Shown: piece after piece, positions 36,060 to 46,941 of the stretch | Layout: every line of letters begins with the position of its first letter | Position numbering within the stretch: position 1 is the stretch's first letter | Source of the DNA: Linanthus parryae | Lineage: Eukaryota > Streptophyta > Magnoliopsida > Ericales > Polemoniaceae | Direction: 5' to 3' | DNA: 64,000 nucleotides | Assembly (NCBI GenBank): GCA_023055425.1 | Contig: JALGPY010000003.1 | Location: forward strand, 75,987,491 to 76,051,490 | The notes under the pieces: model-generated | Told to the model about the DNA's origin: nothing | Seen by the model: only the letters and a program-made list of their open reading frames with translations | Databases searched by the model: none | Translations under genes and position numbers: made by a program

Positions 36060-36590
36060 TTAAGGGTAGAGTCATACAATCCGGGCCTCGTAATTTATTC
36101 AGGTAGAAAATTATTTGGTCTTCGTGATGACGGGTGATCACCGACCTAAGTGAAGCGGGATCGAATTGACCAGTCAAATATACAAGCCTTTAGGAACATC
36201 ATTGTTCGGATTAGTGTATGAAAGTGATTCTATACTTCTAACGAAATAATCCTCCATACAAATAAGCATGTAGAGATTCTGGGATGGTTCATGGAAGGTA
36301 AAAGCTATCAAGACAACACATCTGGCGGCAACGACGTCATTGTGGAGCCAGATCAATAGGGGTGCACTAATCCCGAACAGTGTAAAATAGGCGACCTATT
36401 ATGGATATTTGTTGACAAGGTACTTAGTGGCCAAGCTATGGGAGAGTTTGAGGCTAAATGAGAAGGAACTTATAAGGTTTTGGAAGTCTCTGATGAAGGG
36501 TATTGTAGCCTTCAACGCATCCATGATGGCTTTCGTACCTGCAGGGTCAGCGTTGAGTCCATCAAGTAGTTCTACCCTTGATTTTTTTGA
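36060..36590 (+). pseudogene. Relic of a gypsy integrase C-terminal region
   Basis: Read on the plus strand with a few stops, 36185-36260 gives a GTSLFGLVYESDSILL-like string and 36440-36585 gives EGTYKVLEVSDEGYCSLQRI. These line up with TGASPFLLCYGAEAVVPAE and EGPFEVTEVFDSGYCSIRRL in the intact Tat-type pol at 50215-50575. It is therefore a decayed Tat-like integrase end. A minus-strand frame over the same DNA is a shadow. Confidence 0.7.
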
Positions 36591-37044
36591 GTGTTGGTAA
36601 ACACATAGTTTCTTTAGTTGTAACATCGCTACTAAACCATGAAAACACAAGTCAAACCAAAAAAAAACCAAGTAGTTGACCTACCCACTACTAGTCCATT
36701 TGAAATAACTTTGAACATATGTCAAATTACTCAAAGTCAAGAGTATATAATGAGATTCAGCCTACAACCACTATAAATATGTCGAATCATGGATCACAAT
36801 CTCATTAGTATTCAAACTCGATTCACAAAAGGAAATTCATTCAATGATTACACGGACAGTTATATTTGTACTAATAAGTCTATGTCAGAGTCAACGTCTA
36901 CTTTGACTATACCTATCTAATTAAGATAGCTGAATGCAAGTTTTGACCTGAATTTAATAGTTGTCTGAAATACAATTTTATCGGCTATATATACGACTTC
37001 CATAAGGTTTAGGCCCATAAAAAACACCACATCTCTTAAGAAAA
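36591..37044 (+). promoter_or_regulatory. Upstream region of the mini zinc finger gene, with TATA box
   Basis: A clear TATATATA lies at 36986-36993, about 52 bp before the ATG, giving a short predicted leader. CTATAAATA further up (near 36770) is an alternative. Otherwise A/T-rich sequence. Confidence 0.55.
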
Positions 37045-37287
37045 ATGACTAAGGGTATGGGGAGAGATCAAAAACAAAATGTGGTTTTCACCGAAAGGAT
37101 CCTCCGATATGGAAAATGCATGAAAAATCATGCTCTCCATCTTGATCTTTATCTAGTTGATGGATGCAAGAATTTCATTGCAAGTAATGGGGAAAAAGGC
37201 TCTATAGCTACAATTTATTGTTCCGCATGTGGTTGTCACCGAAGTTTCCATGCAAAGGAGTTTGTTAACACCACCGGTACCAATTAA
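37045..37287 (+). CDS. MINI ZINC FINGER (MIF)-like protein, ZF-HD dimerisation domain only
   Basis: An 80-residue protein, intronless, starting at the first ATG after a TATA box. Residues 20-72 form the plant ZF-HD zinc finger domain: RYGKC at 21-25, KNHA at 27-30, VDGC at 38-41, F44, and CSACGCHRSFH at 59-69, so all the zinc-binding Cys and His are present. There is no homeodomain, and the length fits MIF proteins. In that family such short proteins dimerise with ZF-HD homeodomain factors and block their DNA binding, acting in the nucleus on hormone and floral development. Oddities are Lys24 where Glu is usual, and the replacement of the usual Gly-Gly spacer before VDGC. AATAAA at 37475-37480 may serve polyadenylation. 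It is the only convincing host gene in the window. It could also be a duplicated, diverging copy. Confidence 0.85.
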   Translation: MTKGMGRDQKQNVVFTERILRYGKCMKNHALHLDLYLVDGCKNFIASNGEKGSIATIYCSACGCHRSFHAKEFVNTTGTN

Positions 37288-38640
37288 GAGCATTAGTGAA
37301 TGTTAGATGTTCTTGTTTAAATGGGGTGTTTGCTAAGTTTGAAGTTTTATCTACATAAGAGAACATTTTCAATAGGTTTAGCGGTGGTTGTGTGTTTCTT
37401 CTCTACCAAAGAAGGTTGTAAGAGAGGTTAATAATAAGTTAAAAACTAGAATGTTAATGATTATATGAAATAATAATAAAGTATGTAATTTTGTTTGACT
37501 CTTCCTGATGAAATTTCGTGTCAACAAATGTCAAAATATTAGTTATGGAAACATCTTTCTTCACATATTTTTATGTAGAATTCAGATTGATAGACATTTA
37601 AACAAATATTTCTATCATTTTATAATAAATCACATCAACTAAGATGCAATTAGTAGTGATTTTATGCTTCTATTGTTTTGATTTCTTACATAGATTGTCG
37701 TTGTGCTTTATGTTTGACATCCATAGTATCATCAAAGTCATATTTTAACAACTTATGTAATATAATATTGTTTTTGGAATTCTTTGTTACCGTGGCGTTT
37801 GGGTCTGCTTGCGCACACCTCGACAAATCCACGGGTTTCTAGGGTATATTTATTTTTCAGATTCTAATGTTAATTCCCATTGGCCCCAATGATAATTTGC
37901 ATTCGAAGATATCTCGGTCCCCAAACATGGCCGAACTAATCATGAAATTTTGAGTCTAGATTATGTCCCGTCATACTTGCGCAGTTGCGCCTGATTAGTA
38001 TGTTGTGTAATAATTATTGAAGAGGTACAGGTTGACGGGTACGGGTTGAGTTTAGAGCCTTGCATCACAAGACTCACCCACAAGGTCAACCCCTTGGGGG
38101 ACTTAATATTGTTTTTATTCTACACTATTCACATATTCCTTCAAGGTGATCAGTTTGGTCATCATGGTGATCGTCCCTCAAAACAGGATTTAAAGTTCAC
38201 AATGTTTCATAATTTGAACATTTTTCTATCCATTCTGCCATTTTTGACAGTTTTGATTTTTATCTACGGTTGAGAGTTCTGTTTGATATATACTCACAAA
38301 ATTGTTTAGACAAAAAAAGAATATTTCTCAAAAAACACGCGTCTTGAACCATTCCTACCATGAGAAAATATCGATGAAAATTATATTTGTATCTGTAATT
38401 TAGTCAGAACAAATACGATGCACAAAATCTGATGAACTGCTATATCCTAGATGATCGTTCAAAAGTCAAGAATCTACTCGCATATTAGGGGATATGAATA
38501 ATTTCTCATAAATGGTTCAAAGTTATATATTTTCTTTCTATTTATGTCGTCATAATTATATTCATTTTAATTAAACTAGAGTTAAGACGAAAATTATCAA
38601 ATTTTTTTATGACAAATAATGAATTTGCACTTAAATATAG
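37288..38640. other. Intergenic DNA downstream of the mini zinc finger gene
   Basis: A/T-rich, with possible polyadenylation signals (37470-37480). I see no further gene or clear repeat. Confidence 0.5.
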
Positions 38641-38740
38641 TTGTGAAAGGCGACCGCCGAGGCCCCTGGGCAATAGCCTAGGAGCCTTAGGTAGGGTGAA
38701 GCGCGTAAGAAATGCCGGCCTGAACCTTAGCCGTTAGGCT
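38641..38740. repeat. AGGCG/GCCTAGG-rich repeat, left part, split by the copia element
   Basis: It contains GGCGACCGCC, AGCCTAGGAGCC and TTAGGCT strings. Similar AGGCGGTCACC and CGCCTGG strings follow the copia element at 62712-62790. The copia element seems to have landed in an older repeat of this kind; I cannot name the family. Confidence 0.45.
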
Positions 38741-40610
38741 TGAAGGGAAAATTCGATGAGATTTGTCCCGGACCACGTGATTTATGCAGAGAATTAATCG
38801 TAGGCATTCAAAACATTATAACGGTAAGTTAGCTTGCGGAATAAAACTTACCACATTCCATCCGGACTGGAACGACACGAATCCAGAGACTTTTACCAGC
38901 CACTGACGAAGCTCTGTTCTGAATCTTACACCGAGACCCGTGTCATTGCGTCCGTCTCGTCGAGATACACGATTTTCATATATGGATCGTCTTCATCCGA
39001 CCTCTGTAGCTCCGGTTAAGCTCCAAAAACCAAAATCAGATCCTGCTGAAAATCAACTGCGGACCAGAAACTTTGACCGGCGATATCTGGAGTTCTACAA
39101 CTCCGATCGACGCGCCGTTTCTTCTTGTCTCTTCGTTTTTTCGAGATATACAACTTTCGTGTTTTACCAAAAGCGATCCGAGATTGTTATCTAGGCCTAA
39201 ACACCCAAAAACGAAATCTGGTATGACCGGAAGCCTTCCGACGTATGATCCAAGCTCCGATTCAAGTTCAATAGTGATTCGAACATGAAAAGCTCATGGA
39301 TGCACAGCTGGGTTTTTCTCTCTTGTGTGAAAAAGATGTATGAACAATCATCATCACTTAATAACTATGGTGTACTATTTATAGAGATATATTACTAACC
39401 CTAATATTAGGAATACTCATAATTGCACACAAGTCCCTTGTAGGAAAACTTTACATAGCAAGTCCCTCCCTACAAACTTTAGTGTAGTTTGCAATTAAGT
39501 CCTAATCATATGGTTTGTAGTAATATCCATCAACTATAAAATACCAAACATAATCTCAATTTACATTCCACACACTTGAGACTCAAAAACACTTGTGAAT
39601 CACATGATCACGCTTATGTTGGACTACGTCGGGGACCTCTGGAGAAAATAAATGAATCGGCTCCCAATAATATATTTGAACTCATAATTCAACCCGAATT
39701 AAATTCAAAACTAATTATTAATTATAGTTTACTCCACCATAAAACTATAATTGCACTCCGACATTTATTCTCATCATTATGTATGAGCTCCTGTTATTAA
39801 TATCAGATAACTCCCCACGTTAAGATTACAGATACCCGTTAACGCTGATCTACTCTTACTGACAATTTCGATCTCATCAACATCTTATGTATTCCCTGAT
39901 CTAAACCGCTCAACCCTTATTTGTTATGTCTGGTTACAAATAACCAGCTGGCCAGACTTGACATAACAAAACCTAGTGAGCTCCCAGGAGGGTACATCAT
40001 TCTCATACGAGACGTGGATTCCATGATTCGTTTAGCTTTCACCAAATCATAACAATCATTATCCAATATACCAGGATTGTTGACTCGCGTTTGAATCTCA
40101 CTCAATATATCAAAATAATGATTAATCAAGATTTGTGTCCACATAAACAATCATAGATTAAGAGTTTCCAATATTACCAATAACAATGAAATATTATATT
40201 ATCTCACTTCGGTCAGTCCGAGATAATTATATTTCATATGGCGGTCCTGTTCAACATACACAAAGGTATGCTAGTGTAACAAGTTGAAACTATACCGTTT
40301 CCTTGACTGAGATGTGTCAGTATAATGTTACACTACAGTCGTTCCGATGGTTTGTCCAAAATCATCTAGACTGTGAACCCTTACTTATATTCCATAAATA
40401 ACTGACAATCAATCTCGCACATGCCCGAACTCGTCTGCATGTCCAATTGTCTTAGGTATGGAACATTAGACTTTATAATGCATATTTATATGGCAAATAA
40501 TAAATAGCGTTTGCATACTCACGTGCTTGCTAAATTAAGATGCAAACAGTTATCTATTAAGAATTATTAATTCAACCATAAATATGGCTTTCTGAATACA
40601 ATTCCCAACA
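38741..40610 (-). repeat. 3' LTR of the copia element
   Basis: 1870 bp. On the minus strand it starts TGTTGGGAATTG at 40610 and ends TTTTCCCTTCA at 38741. It is nearly identical to 60841-62711. Short open frames inside it occur in both LTRs and are not genes. Confidence 0.92.
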
Positions 40611-43600
40611 ATCTCCCACTTATTCTCAAAGCCATAAATTAACAATCTAGAAACCTTTCATAATCGGAAGTCTGAAAATATGTGTAGACTATATGTGATA
40701 AACTAGCATATCTACTCTAAATCTTCTCAGATACCCGAGTATGCTATTATCACAGTCCACTAGTGTTCTTTCCTTGTAAGTGACTTAAAACTATTATCCA
40801 TGCTAAAAGCAAAATAGTTATCCTGTCAAATACTATACATAGAATACATGAGGCTCCACCTGCTAAAGCATGAGGAACTGCCTTTTTCCTCTCCATCTAA
40901 TCAAGTGTTCTAAACACTGATTCTCAGACAGAGAAACTCCACACGCCATAATCAATAACGTTCTCTTGGAGTCTTTGTATACTTGAAACATGAAAGAACT
41001 TTACTGATATATGTGACTTTAGAAACAACCATCATTCTATTCTCTCGATCACGCGAGAGCGCAAACCCAGAATCTGAATGGTTTCACCTAAATCCCACAT
41101 ATCACGTTTACTAGCTAATCACACATTCACTGAAGATGTATATCCAACATTGTTTCCAATGAGCCATCCTCAACATGGAGCACAAGAAATATTACCAATT
41201 TTCGTCGCATCTCTTCTACACACGAGATTCGTTAAGTCACAAATCAAACTATGATATTTGATTGCCTGGTCAAAACGAAAGCTGCAAGATCTGAATACTA
41301 GCTTAATCCCTATGTCAATTGACATCTTAAGTTTGTAATTCACCTTATCTTGCACAACTAACTCTTTTGGTCGCATCATGTAGATGCGTCCATCAAGAAT
41401 TCCAATGAAGAAATCCATCCTGACATACATCTTCCATATCTCATTACTGAAATGAGCAGCAAATACGAACGAGAATCTGAATAGACCTATATATAGCTAC
41501 CGGCATAATCAGCCTAGCTTTTAAGGTTTTCACCTTTCCGTCTATTCTTCTCTTTCTCTTGTAGGTCCATTTGCAACCGATGATTTTTATCTCACCTTGC
41601 AAATTTACAATGTCCAAAAGGTAGTTATACTACATGAATGTTATCTCAGATGCTACAGACTAATGTCATGACTCTGCATATCCAACATTCATTGTCTCTT
41701 CATAGTATTAGGACTGAGTTAAAACTTATCCGAGATTCAACTTATCCCAAGTAGCTCAACCTATGAGGTTGTCATATAACTCTCCCACTACGACAAAGAT
41801 CTACCGTTTCTCGCGTATTAAAAACAACATAAATTTATACTCCTTGTGTGTGTGTTATCTCAAAACTAACAACTTGAACATCTTCCTTAAGCTCCTTTAA
41901 AACAACTCTATGTTACAGTTTCTTATTCATATGATTCCCTTTTCCAAGAATCAGGTATTGTGCCGACAATAACCTTCTGATCCTTAAGATCATAAATAAG
42001 TAACATTCTAGCCTTCTAATATTCAACCAAGAGACATACTTCTAATTTAGCTTCTAACTTATCGGAATGACTTCTCCATACCTGAAAGTGTCTAGAAAAG
42101 ATTTTACCCTTTCCTACAATTCCATGGATGTAGTCATGATCAATTTAGAGTGCGCTAAATTCAAAAGTATGAAACAGTCTCCAATGAATAATCTTAAGAC
42201 GATAACAAAATAGGTGAATAACACTTCACTTCACTGATCCGATCATATATATGAAAAATATGTTTCTTCTATCAGTGATGTTATTCGACTAATCTTTTTG
42301 TATTAGGAAATATTATGGTACTTTAATATACAATTGTCACCACTATGCTAAAAATACCTTAGGCAATAAAAAACTTACCTCAAATTTAGCACATTAGACA
42401 ATCTCTCGATACTAAAGTTCTACCATAAAATTCTTCCACTGCAAGAGTTCCTACTCTCAGAGCATCTCTTGTCATGATGTCTATCTCTACACTATCATAT
42501 CGTCTACTCGTCCTGAACTCTCATAAGGAATTCCAAACATGATTAGTTTCTCTCGTATCTACAAACCAGGAATGGCTGAACGAGTAACTAAACATGATTT
42601 GACGAATAGTGCAGTAGACACGAGTGAGTTGTTCATCCTTAGCCTAAAATTATTAAGTTGTTTCTTAGTAGTGTCTTTTCTGATAGCAAATATAATGCTT
42701 GCCTTTCGGCTTTTACTTGCATCACGTCTGGGGAATAAAAACAACAACCTTAATTGGATTTATGAATATATTTCTACTTCCTACTGCCAGATGGTTTAGA
42801 AGTAGAACCAATTTTCATTCACCAATATACTAGTTGTATTCCTGACGAGTCTTTTACCCACAAATAATTCAATTAGCATTTTTGTCAATGAATAACTCGA
42901 CCTATCAATGTTTTATTCATTCAAAATTGCTTAAAAGAATTATATGAGACCTCTTTATCTGACCGACCTAGTTTTCACTATCGATCTGAGATCCCTTGGT
43001 CACATGTTCACTCAAAAGATATAATATCCTCATAACATGATTACGTCTTGGGGCTCTATCTCATCTATGTGTTCATTAACGCCCTTATTGCCACTTACAC
43101 TGCAACCCGATCTTGATGCCCAAACATCTTTACATGTTTGCATCATATCATATGCATCTGACACCGGTTGATGCTGATGTTGCAGTACAATTGACATATG
43201 CCAAGACGTAACCAGCGACATCTCACTAACCTTATCCTACCTTTGATAGGCCCGGGGTATTTACACCACCCGCCTCATCACTAGGTTCTTAAGTGCAAAA
43301 CTTGGTCAACACACACTTGTATTCCTTCGCAGTTAAGACAACTTTTAAAAAAAAATCTCTTCCAACTACAGTAATTCTAATTAATTTATATTATTTGACA
43401 ATCACATCCTGGGTTTAAAACCTAGCATCTTTAATTATATGACAAACACGATAAAAAAAAATTATGTCCCTGAGTATGCTTAACCTTTGAATTCAACTAA
43501 TAATAGAATTCATCGGCAATTCTATTTCCATTTCAACTGCCTGCGACGATGGGCCACTCGACTTTGAAATAAATCAAACAGACAACGTCACTTTAGATTT

Positions 43601-43616
43601 ATTATCTGGACATTTA
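40611..43616 (-). pseudogene. Decayed copia pol of the minus-strand element
   Basis: A broken frame around 41430-41170 still shows the copia reverse transcriptase pattern: a degraded FLNG-like part, then IYMMRPKELVVQDK, a KLKMSI string and FRFDQAIK. A likely RNase H trace lies near 40850-40900. The rest of the interval has only short frames. No YVDD or integrase motif could be read with confidence, so the copy cannot support its own movement. Confidence 0.65.
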
Positions 43617-43621
43617 CCTGT
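43617..43621 (+). repeat. Target site duplication CCTGT, left
   Basis: The 5 bases before the gypsy LTR; the same CCTGT follows the element at 59794-59798. A perfect match confirms the element ends. Confidence 0.92.
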
Positions 43622-44247
43622 TGTAGATACTGCTTTATGACATGGCTAATCTTAGCCACGTGGCGACCATCCAGCACACCATATTGTGCTCCACACACAC
43701 AGGATCACCAGCCGAGCTGATCCATGTGGGGGCTGCGAGACAGAGCCCTCGCATACCACTGCACGGGACTTGTAGGGATTTGTGGTTTGGAGGCTAGGGT
43801 AAGCCCTGTCGCGTGCGAGCCAAGCCCGCGCGCGACCTTTAGTAACTGTTTTGAGAGATCTATGGCACGAGCTCCCTAGACCCGGTCAATCCGGTCAAAC
43901 CCGGTCAACCTCGTAACGGTTCCGGTACTCGCGCACCACGTGCTCTAACGGTTCCTATATACTCGGACGAACGTGCCGTTACGGTTAAGCTAATTAAGCC
44001 GCCATTAATGGGCGCATTAACTACACTACAACGGCCACGTTCTCCAGTATATATATCGTTACTCTTTCCATACAAAGAGAAGAACAACACTGCCATACGC
44101 GGAAGCTCTGCCAAACCTCTGTCTCTCTCTCAGACATTGCTACTGACTTACTCTCTCCCTACACACACCCCTATTCTTCCTGTGCGATCCCTGATCCACT
44201 ACATACGGTGTACACGGAGGTCTCCCTCCCGGAATCTCTTGTGCACA
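43622..44247 (+). repeat. 5' LTR of the gypsy element
   Basis: It begins TGTAGATACTGC and ends TTGTGCACA. A CAGTATATATAT string near 44046 followed by ATACAAAGAGAAGAAC could be the TATA box and transcript start. It appears identical to the 3' LTR. Confidence 0.95.
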
Positions 44248-44250
44248 TTT

Positions 44251-44268
44251 TGGTGAACCCGACGTGAA
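44251..44268 (+). other. Primer binding site of the gypsy element
   Basis: TGGTGAACCCGACGTGAA starts three bases after the 5' LTR. The same string is kept in the deleted derivative. I did not identify the primer tRNA with certainty. Confidence 0.75.
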
Positions 44269-44287
44269 CTTACCAGCAAAAGCAACC

Positions 44288-46900
44288 ATGTCTCAGGAGG
44301 ACGATGTCAGCAACCGATCGCCTTCCGCCGAAACTCCCTCAGGAGAAGAAGTCCGCCGTACTCCGACGACACCCGGCGAGGCACCGACTTTAGAGTCTTT
44401 GGACACCACTGTCCAGAGTCAGGCAAAAACTCTCAAGTCTCAATCTGCGCAATTGGAGCGGATCTTGGCCATTCTGGGCACCCTTGCGCCAAATCCTCCA
44501 CCAGGTACCGCCACCCCTCAGGGAGGAGGAACCCCTACTGCTCCAGGATTGGGAGTATCGGCCACGCCTCCCAACCCTCATCTGCAGACTCCACCGTCGA
44601 CCGCGCAGCTGCCTTCGATCCAAGGATCAACAGCGCAAATGCTACCCCCTGCCGCTCACGCCTCTCAGCCCACGGCTTTGGCGTCTAACCCAACTTTGCA
44701 GTACACTCTGCCTCCACCGGCGACCATATGGGGAAACGCGGGCAGTCAATACACTCCCAATCCTCCGGCGGCATATGTGTCGCCACCGCCTACGGCAACC
44801 CCTCCGCCAGCTACAGAGGGGAGCATTCCAGAATGCATGACGTCTTTGCAGAAGCGCGTGGACTCCATCTTGGCTCATCAGTCGCTCGCGGATACCATCA
44901 TCCCGAAGCTAGACAACGACCCGCCCATTCCACGGGAGATCTATCTCATGCCTAACCCGGCAGGGTACAAGGCTCCCAAATGGGACAAGTTCGAAGACGT
45001 CAATGGAAACGCCCATGAGCATGTCATGCGTTTCATCGATGTCATGGGTCCATACGGAGCTGATCCCAAACTGCTGATGCGAGAGTTCCCAAAGACTCTT
45101 GGGAATGTAGCATACAAATGGTACCGGACGTTGGAGCCCGGATCTGTGAAGACTTGGGACGACATGGTTCAGAAGTTCTACACCAAGTTCTTCCAGATGG
45201 AAGAGAAGGTGACGATGATCCATCTCTCGCGGATGTATCAGAAACGCGAGGAAGATGGAATCACTTTCATCAAGAAATTCAGAGCGAAATCCTTAGAATG
45301 CAAGGATCCGATGCTCGAAAGTCGGCTCGTAGAGATATGCCTGCAGTGCATGCGAGATGAGTACAAGAGCATGCTAATCAATTTGCAAACACCCACGTTT
45401 TCAAAGCTCATCGAGTGCACGATGAACATCGAGCCCATCGTCGAGAGACAGAGAAAGAAGAGCGCTCCAGAACGACCTGCGAGCGGCACCACCTACAAGA
45501 TCGGCAGATTTGGCTACAAGCGGGGACGCGAAGCTGAGGTCAATACAGTTTCGCCCCAGAAGCAAGCGAAGGTTACAAACTTCGACGCACCACCTCTGCC
45601 ATGCTCGGTGGAGGAAGCGAGCGATCTCTGTAGACAGTGGCGTAAAGACGGCATCCTGCCACCGCTAGAGCAAAAACCCTCCAAGGAGATGACGAGGGAC
45701 CCCAAGTGGTGCGAATACCACGGCAAGGTCATGCACCCCACGGCCGAGTGCAAGAAGCTCAGATTCGCGTTCGACCAGAAGATGAAGAACGGCGAACTCA
45801 TCGTCAGCGACCACCGGAAGGACGTGCGCAACAACCCACTGCCTGCCCACACGGATTCGGGCTCAAAAGGCAAAGAGGTCGCCATGATCTCGATAGTAGA
45901 CTTGGAAGAAGTCGCAGAAGATGGTCTACCCATCATCGCTGAAGTCCATGAAGAGGAAGACTACAGCATGGACACGGAGGATGAGCGTGCCGACCGCATG
46001 AAAGGGTCGCACGGCTTCAACAAATTCTTCGACGAGATGAACTTCTCCGAAAAATGCCGATCGGATATGACAAAGGCAATCTTAAGGATAGCGGAGGACT
46101 ACGAAGAGGAACTCGTAGTCTCCAACGGGAAGGTCATCAGGGCGTCCCGTTCCACAGAAAAGATTATGACCTTTTCTGCCAGCGACAAGAAGACAGATGC
46201 GAGCCATCAGAGGCCCCTGTACGTGACCGCCATCATCAACGGCGTCGAATTCAAGCGAGCATTCGTCGATGGAGGAGCAGCGGTCAATGTTGTTCCACTC
46301 CACACACTGAAGCTAGCAGGGATCCCCGAGCACAAAGTAGTCAAGCGTCCATCCCCGCTGGTGGGATTCGGAAGCGATTCCAGAATGACGATCGGGTGGA
46401 TCCGCCTAGGCGTTCAGATCGGCAAAATCAAGTGCTCGGCGAAGTTCTATGTCATAGACGCGAACACCACATACCACATGATCATCGGTCGAGCCTGGAT
46501 TCATCGCTTCGACGCAATCCCTTCCACGGCTCATCAGATGATGAAAGCTATCTGGAACGACAGGATTGTCGAGATTCCGGCCTCAACTAACCCGTTCAAC
46601 TTGGACGAAGCGCATCTCAGCGAGGCGGTGTGGTTCACCGAGATGGCGGACGAGCAAACACCCGGACCATTCAACCCTACTCCTTTACCTCTCTGGGAGG
46701 ACGTCAAGGACCAGTCACCTGCAGGCGTGATGGTGACAAGGGGAGACACCGAAGAAAAGCCGCCTACCCACGAAGAGGCGCCGCGCATCGCATATCATCG
46801 CAAGAGTGTCTACACTCTGAAGAGGATCGCAAAGCACGACCCCGAGGGCAAGGAGATAGAAAGCTTCTACGCCAACGGAAAGAAATGCTATCGCATATGA
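44288..46900 (+). CDS. gag-protease of the gypsy element
   Basis: ATG 44288 is preferred because the deleted relative has the same start (MSQEDD / MSHEDD); 870 residues. Residues 1-200 are Pro/Thr/Ala-rich with a short coiled-coil-like part (AKTLKSQSAQLERILA). The capsid (retrotransposon gag) domain lies at about 225-390, with YKWYRTLEPGSVKTWDDM and FIKKFR. A zinc-binding CEYHG...HPTAEC motif is near 473. The aspartic protease follows, with VDGGAAVNVVP near 657 and MIIGRAWIH near 732; DGG instead of DTG/DSG is, to my knowledge, usual in Tat elements. The frame ends at UGA 46898-46900, but the next codons stay open in the same frame into pol. The products form the particle and cut the polyprotein. 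Confidence 0.93.
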   Translation: MSQEDDVSNRSPSAETPSGEEVRRTPTTPGEAPTLESLDTTVQSQAKTLKSQSAQLERILAILGTLAPNPPPGTATPQGGGTPTAPGLGVSATPPNPHLQTPPSTAQLPSIQGSTAQMLPPAAHASQPTALASNPTLQYTLPPPATIWGNAGSQYTPNPPAAYVSPPPTATPPPATEGSIPECMTSLQKRVDSILAHQSLADTIIPKLDNDPPIPREIYLMPNPAGYKAPKWDKFEDVNGNAHEHVMRFIDVMGPYGADPKLLMREFPKTLGNVAYKWYRTLEPGSVKTWDDMVQKFYTKFFQMEEKVTMIHLSRMYQKREEDGITFIKKFRAKSLECKDPMLESRLVEICLQCMRDEYKSMLINLQTPTFSKLIECTMNIEPIVERQRKKSAPERPASGTTYKIGRFGYKRGREAEVNTVSPQKQAKVTNFDAPPLPCSVEEASDLCRQWRKDGILPPLEQKPSKEMTRDPKWCEYHGKVMHPTAECKKLRFAFDQKMKNGELIVSDHRKDVRNNPLPAHTDSGSKGKEVAMISIVDLEEVAEDGLPIIAEVHEEEDYSMDTEDERADRMKGSHGFNKFFDEMNFSEKCRSDMTKAILRIAEDYEEELVVSNGKVIRASRSTEKIMTFSASDKKTDASHQRPLYVTAIINGVEFKRAFVDGGAAVNVVPLHTLKLAGIPEHKVVKRPSPLVGFGSDSRMTIGWIRLGVQIGKIKCSAKFYVIDANTTYHMIIGRAWIHRFDAIPSTAHQMMKAIWNDRIVEIPASTNPFNLDEAHLSEAVWFTEMADEQTPGPFNPTPLPLWEDVKDQSPAGVMVTRGDTEEKPPTHEEAPRIAYHRKSVYTLKRIAKHDPEGKEIESFYANGKKCYRI

Positions 46901-46941
46901 AGGTGCGCGGGGACGTCCTCACACGGGCATGAGGATGTCCC
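46898..46941 (+). promoter_or_regulatory. UGA codon with downstream stem-loop, candidate readthrough signal
   Basis: UGA at 46898-46900 is followed by a 9-nt spacer. Then comes a stem of 12 bp (46910-46921, GGGACGTCCTCA, with 46930-46941, TGAGGATGTCCC; one G-U pair) and an 8-nt loop (46922-46929). No other stop occurs in the frame until 50636. Spacing and stem resemble the gag-pol readthrough element of gammaretroviruses. Confidence 0.6.

Noticed and set aside
36399..36671. 90-codon minus-strand frame
   Set aside because: It is antisense to the integrase relic recognised on the plus strand.
38834..40150. Short frames repeated at 60935-62251
   Set aside because: They lie in the two copia LTRs and have no domain.
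43905..44256. Short frames repeated at 59451-59805
   Set aside because: They lie in the two identical LTRs; duplication reflects the LTR, not a gene pair.
46260..46290. DGG in place of DTG/DSG in the protease of the gypsy element
   Set aside because: To my knowledge DGG is the common form in Tat-lineage proteases, so it is not a defect.
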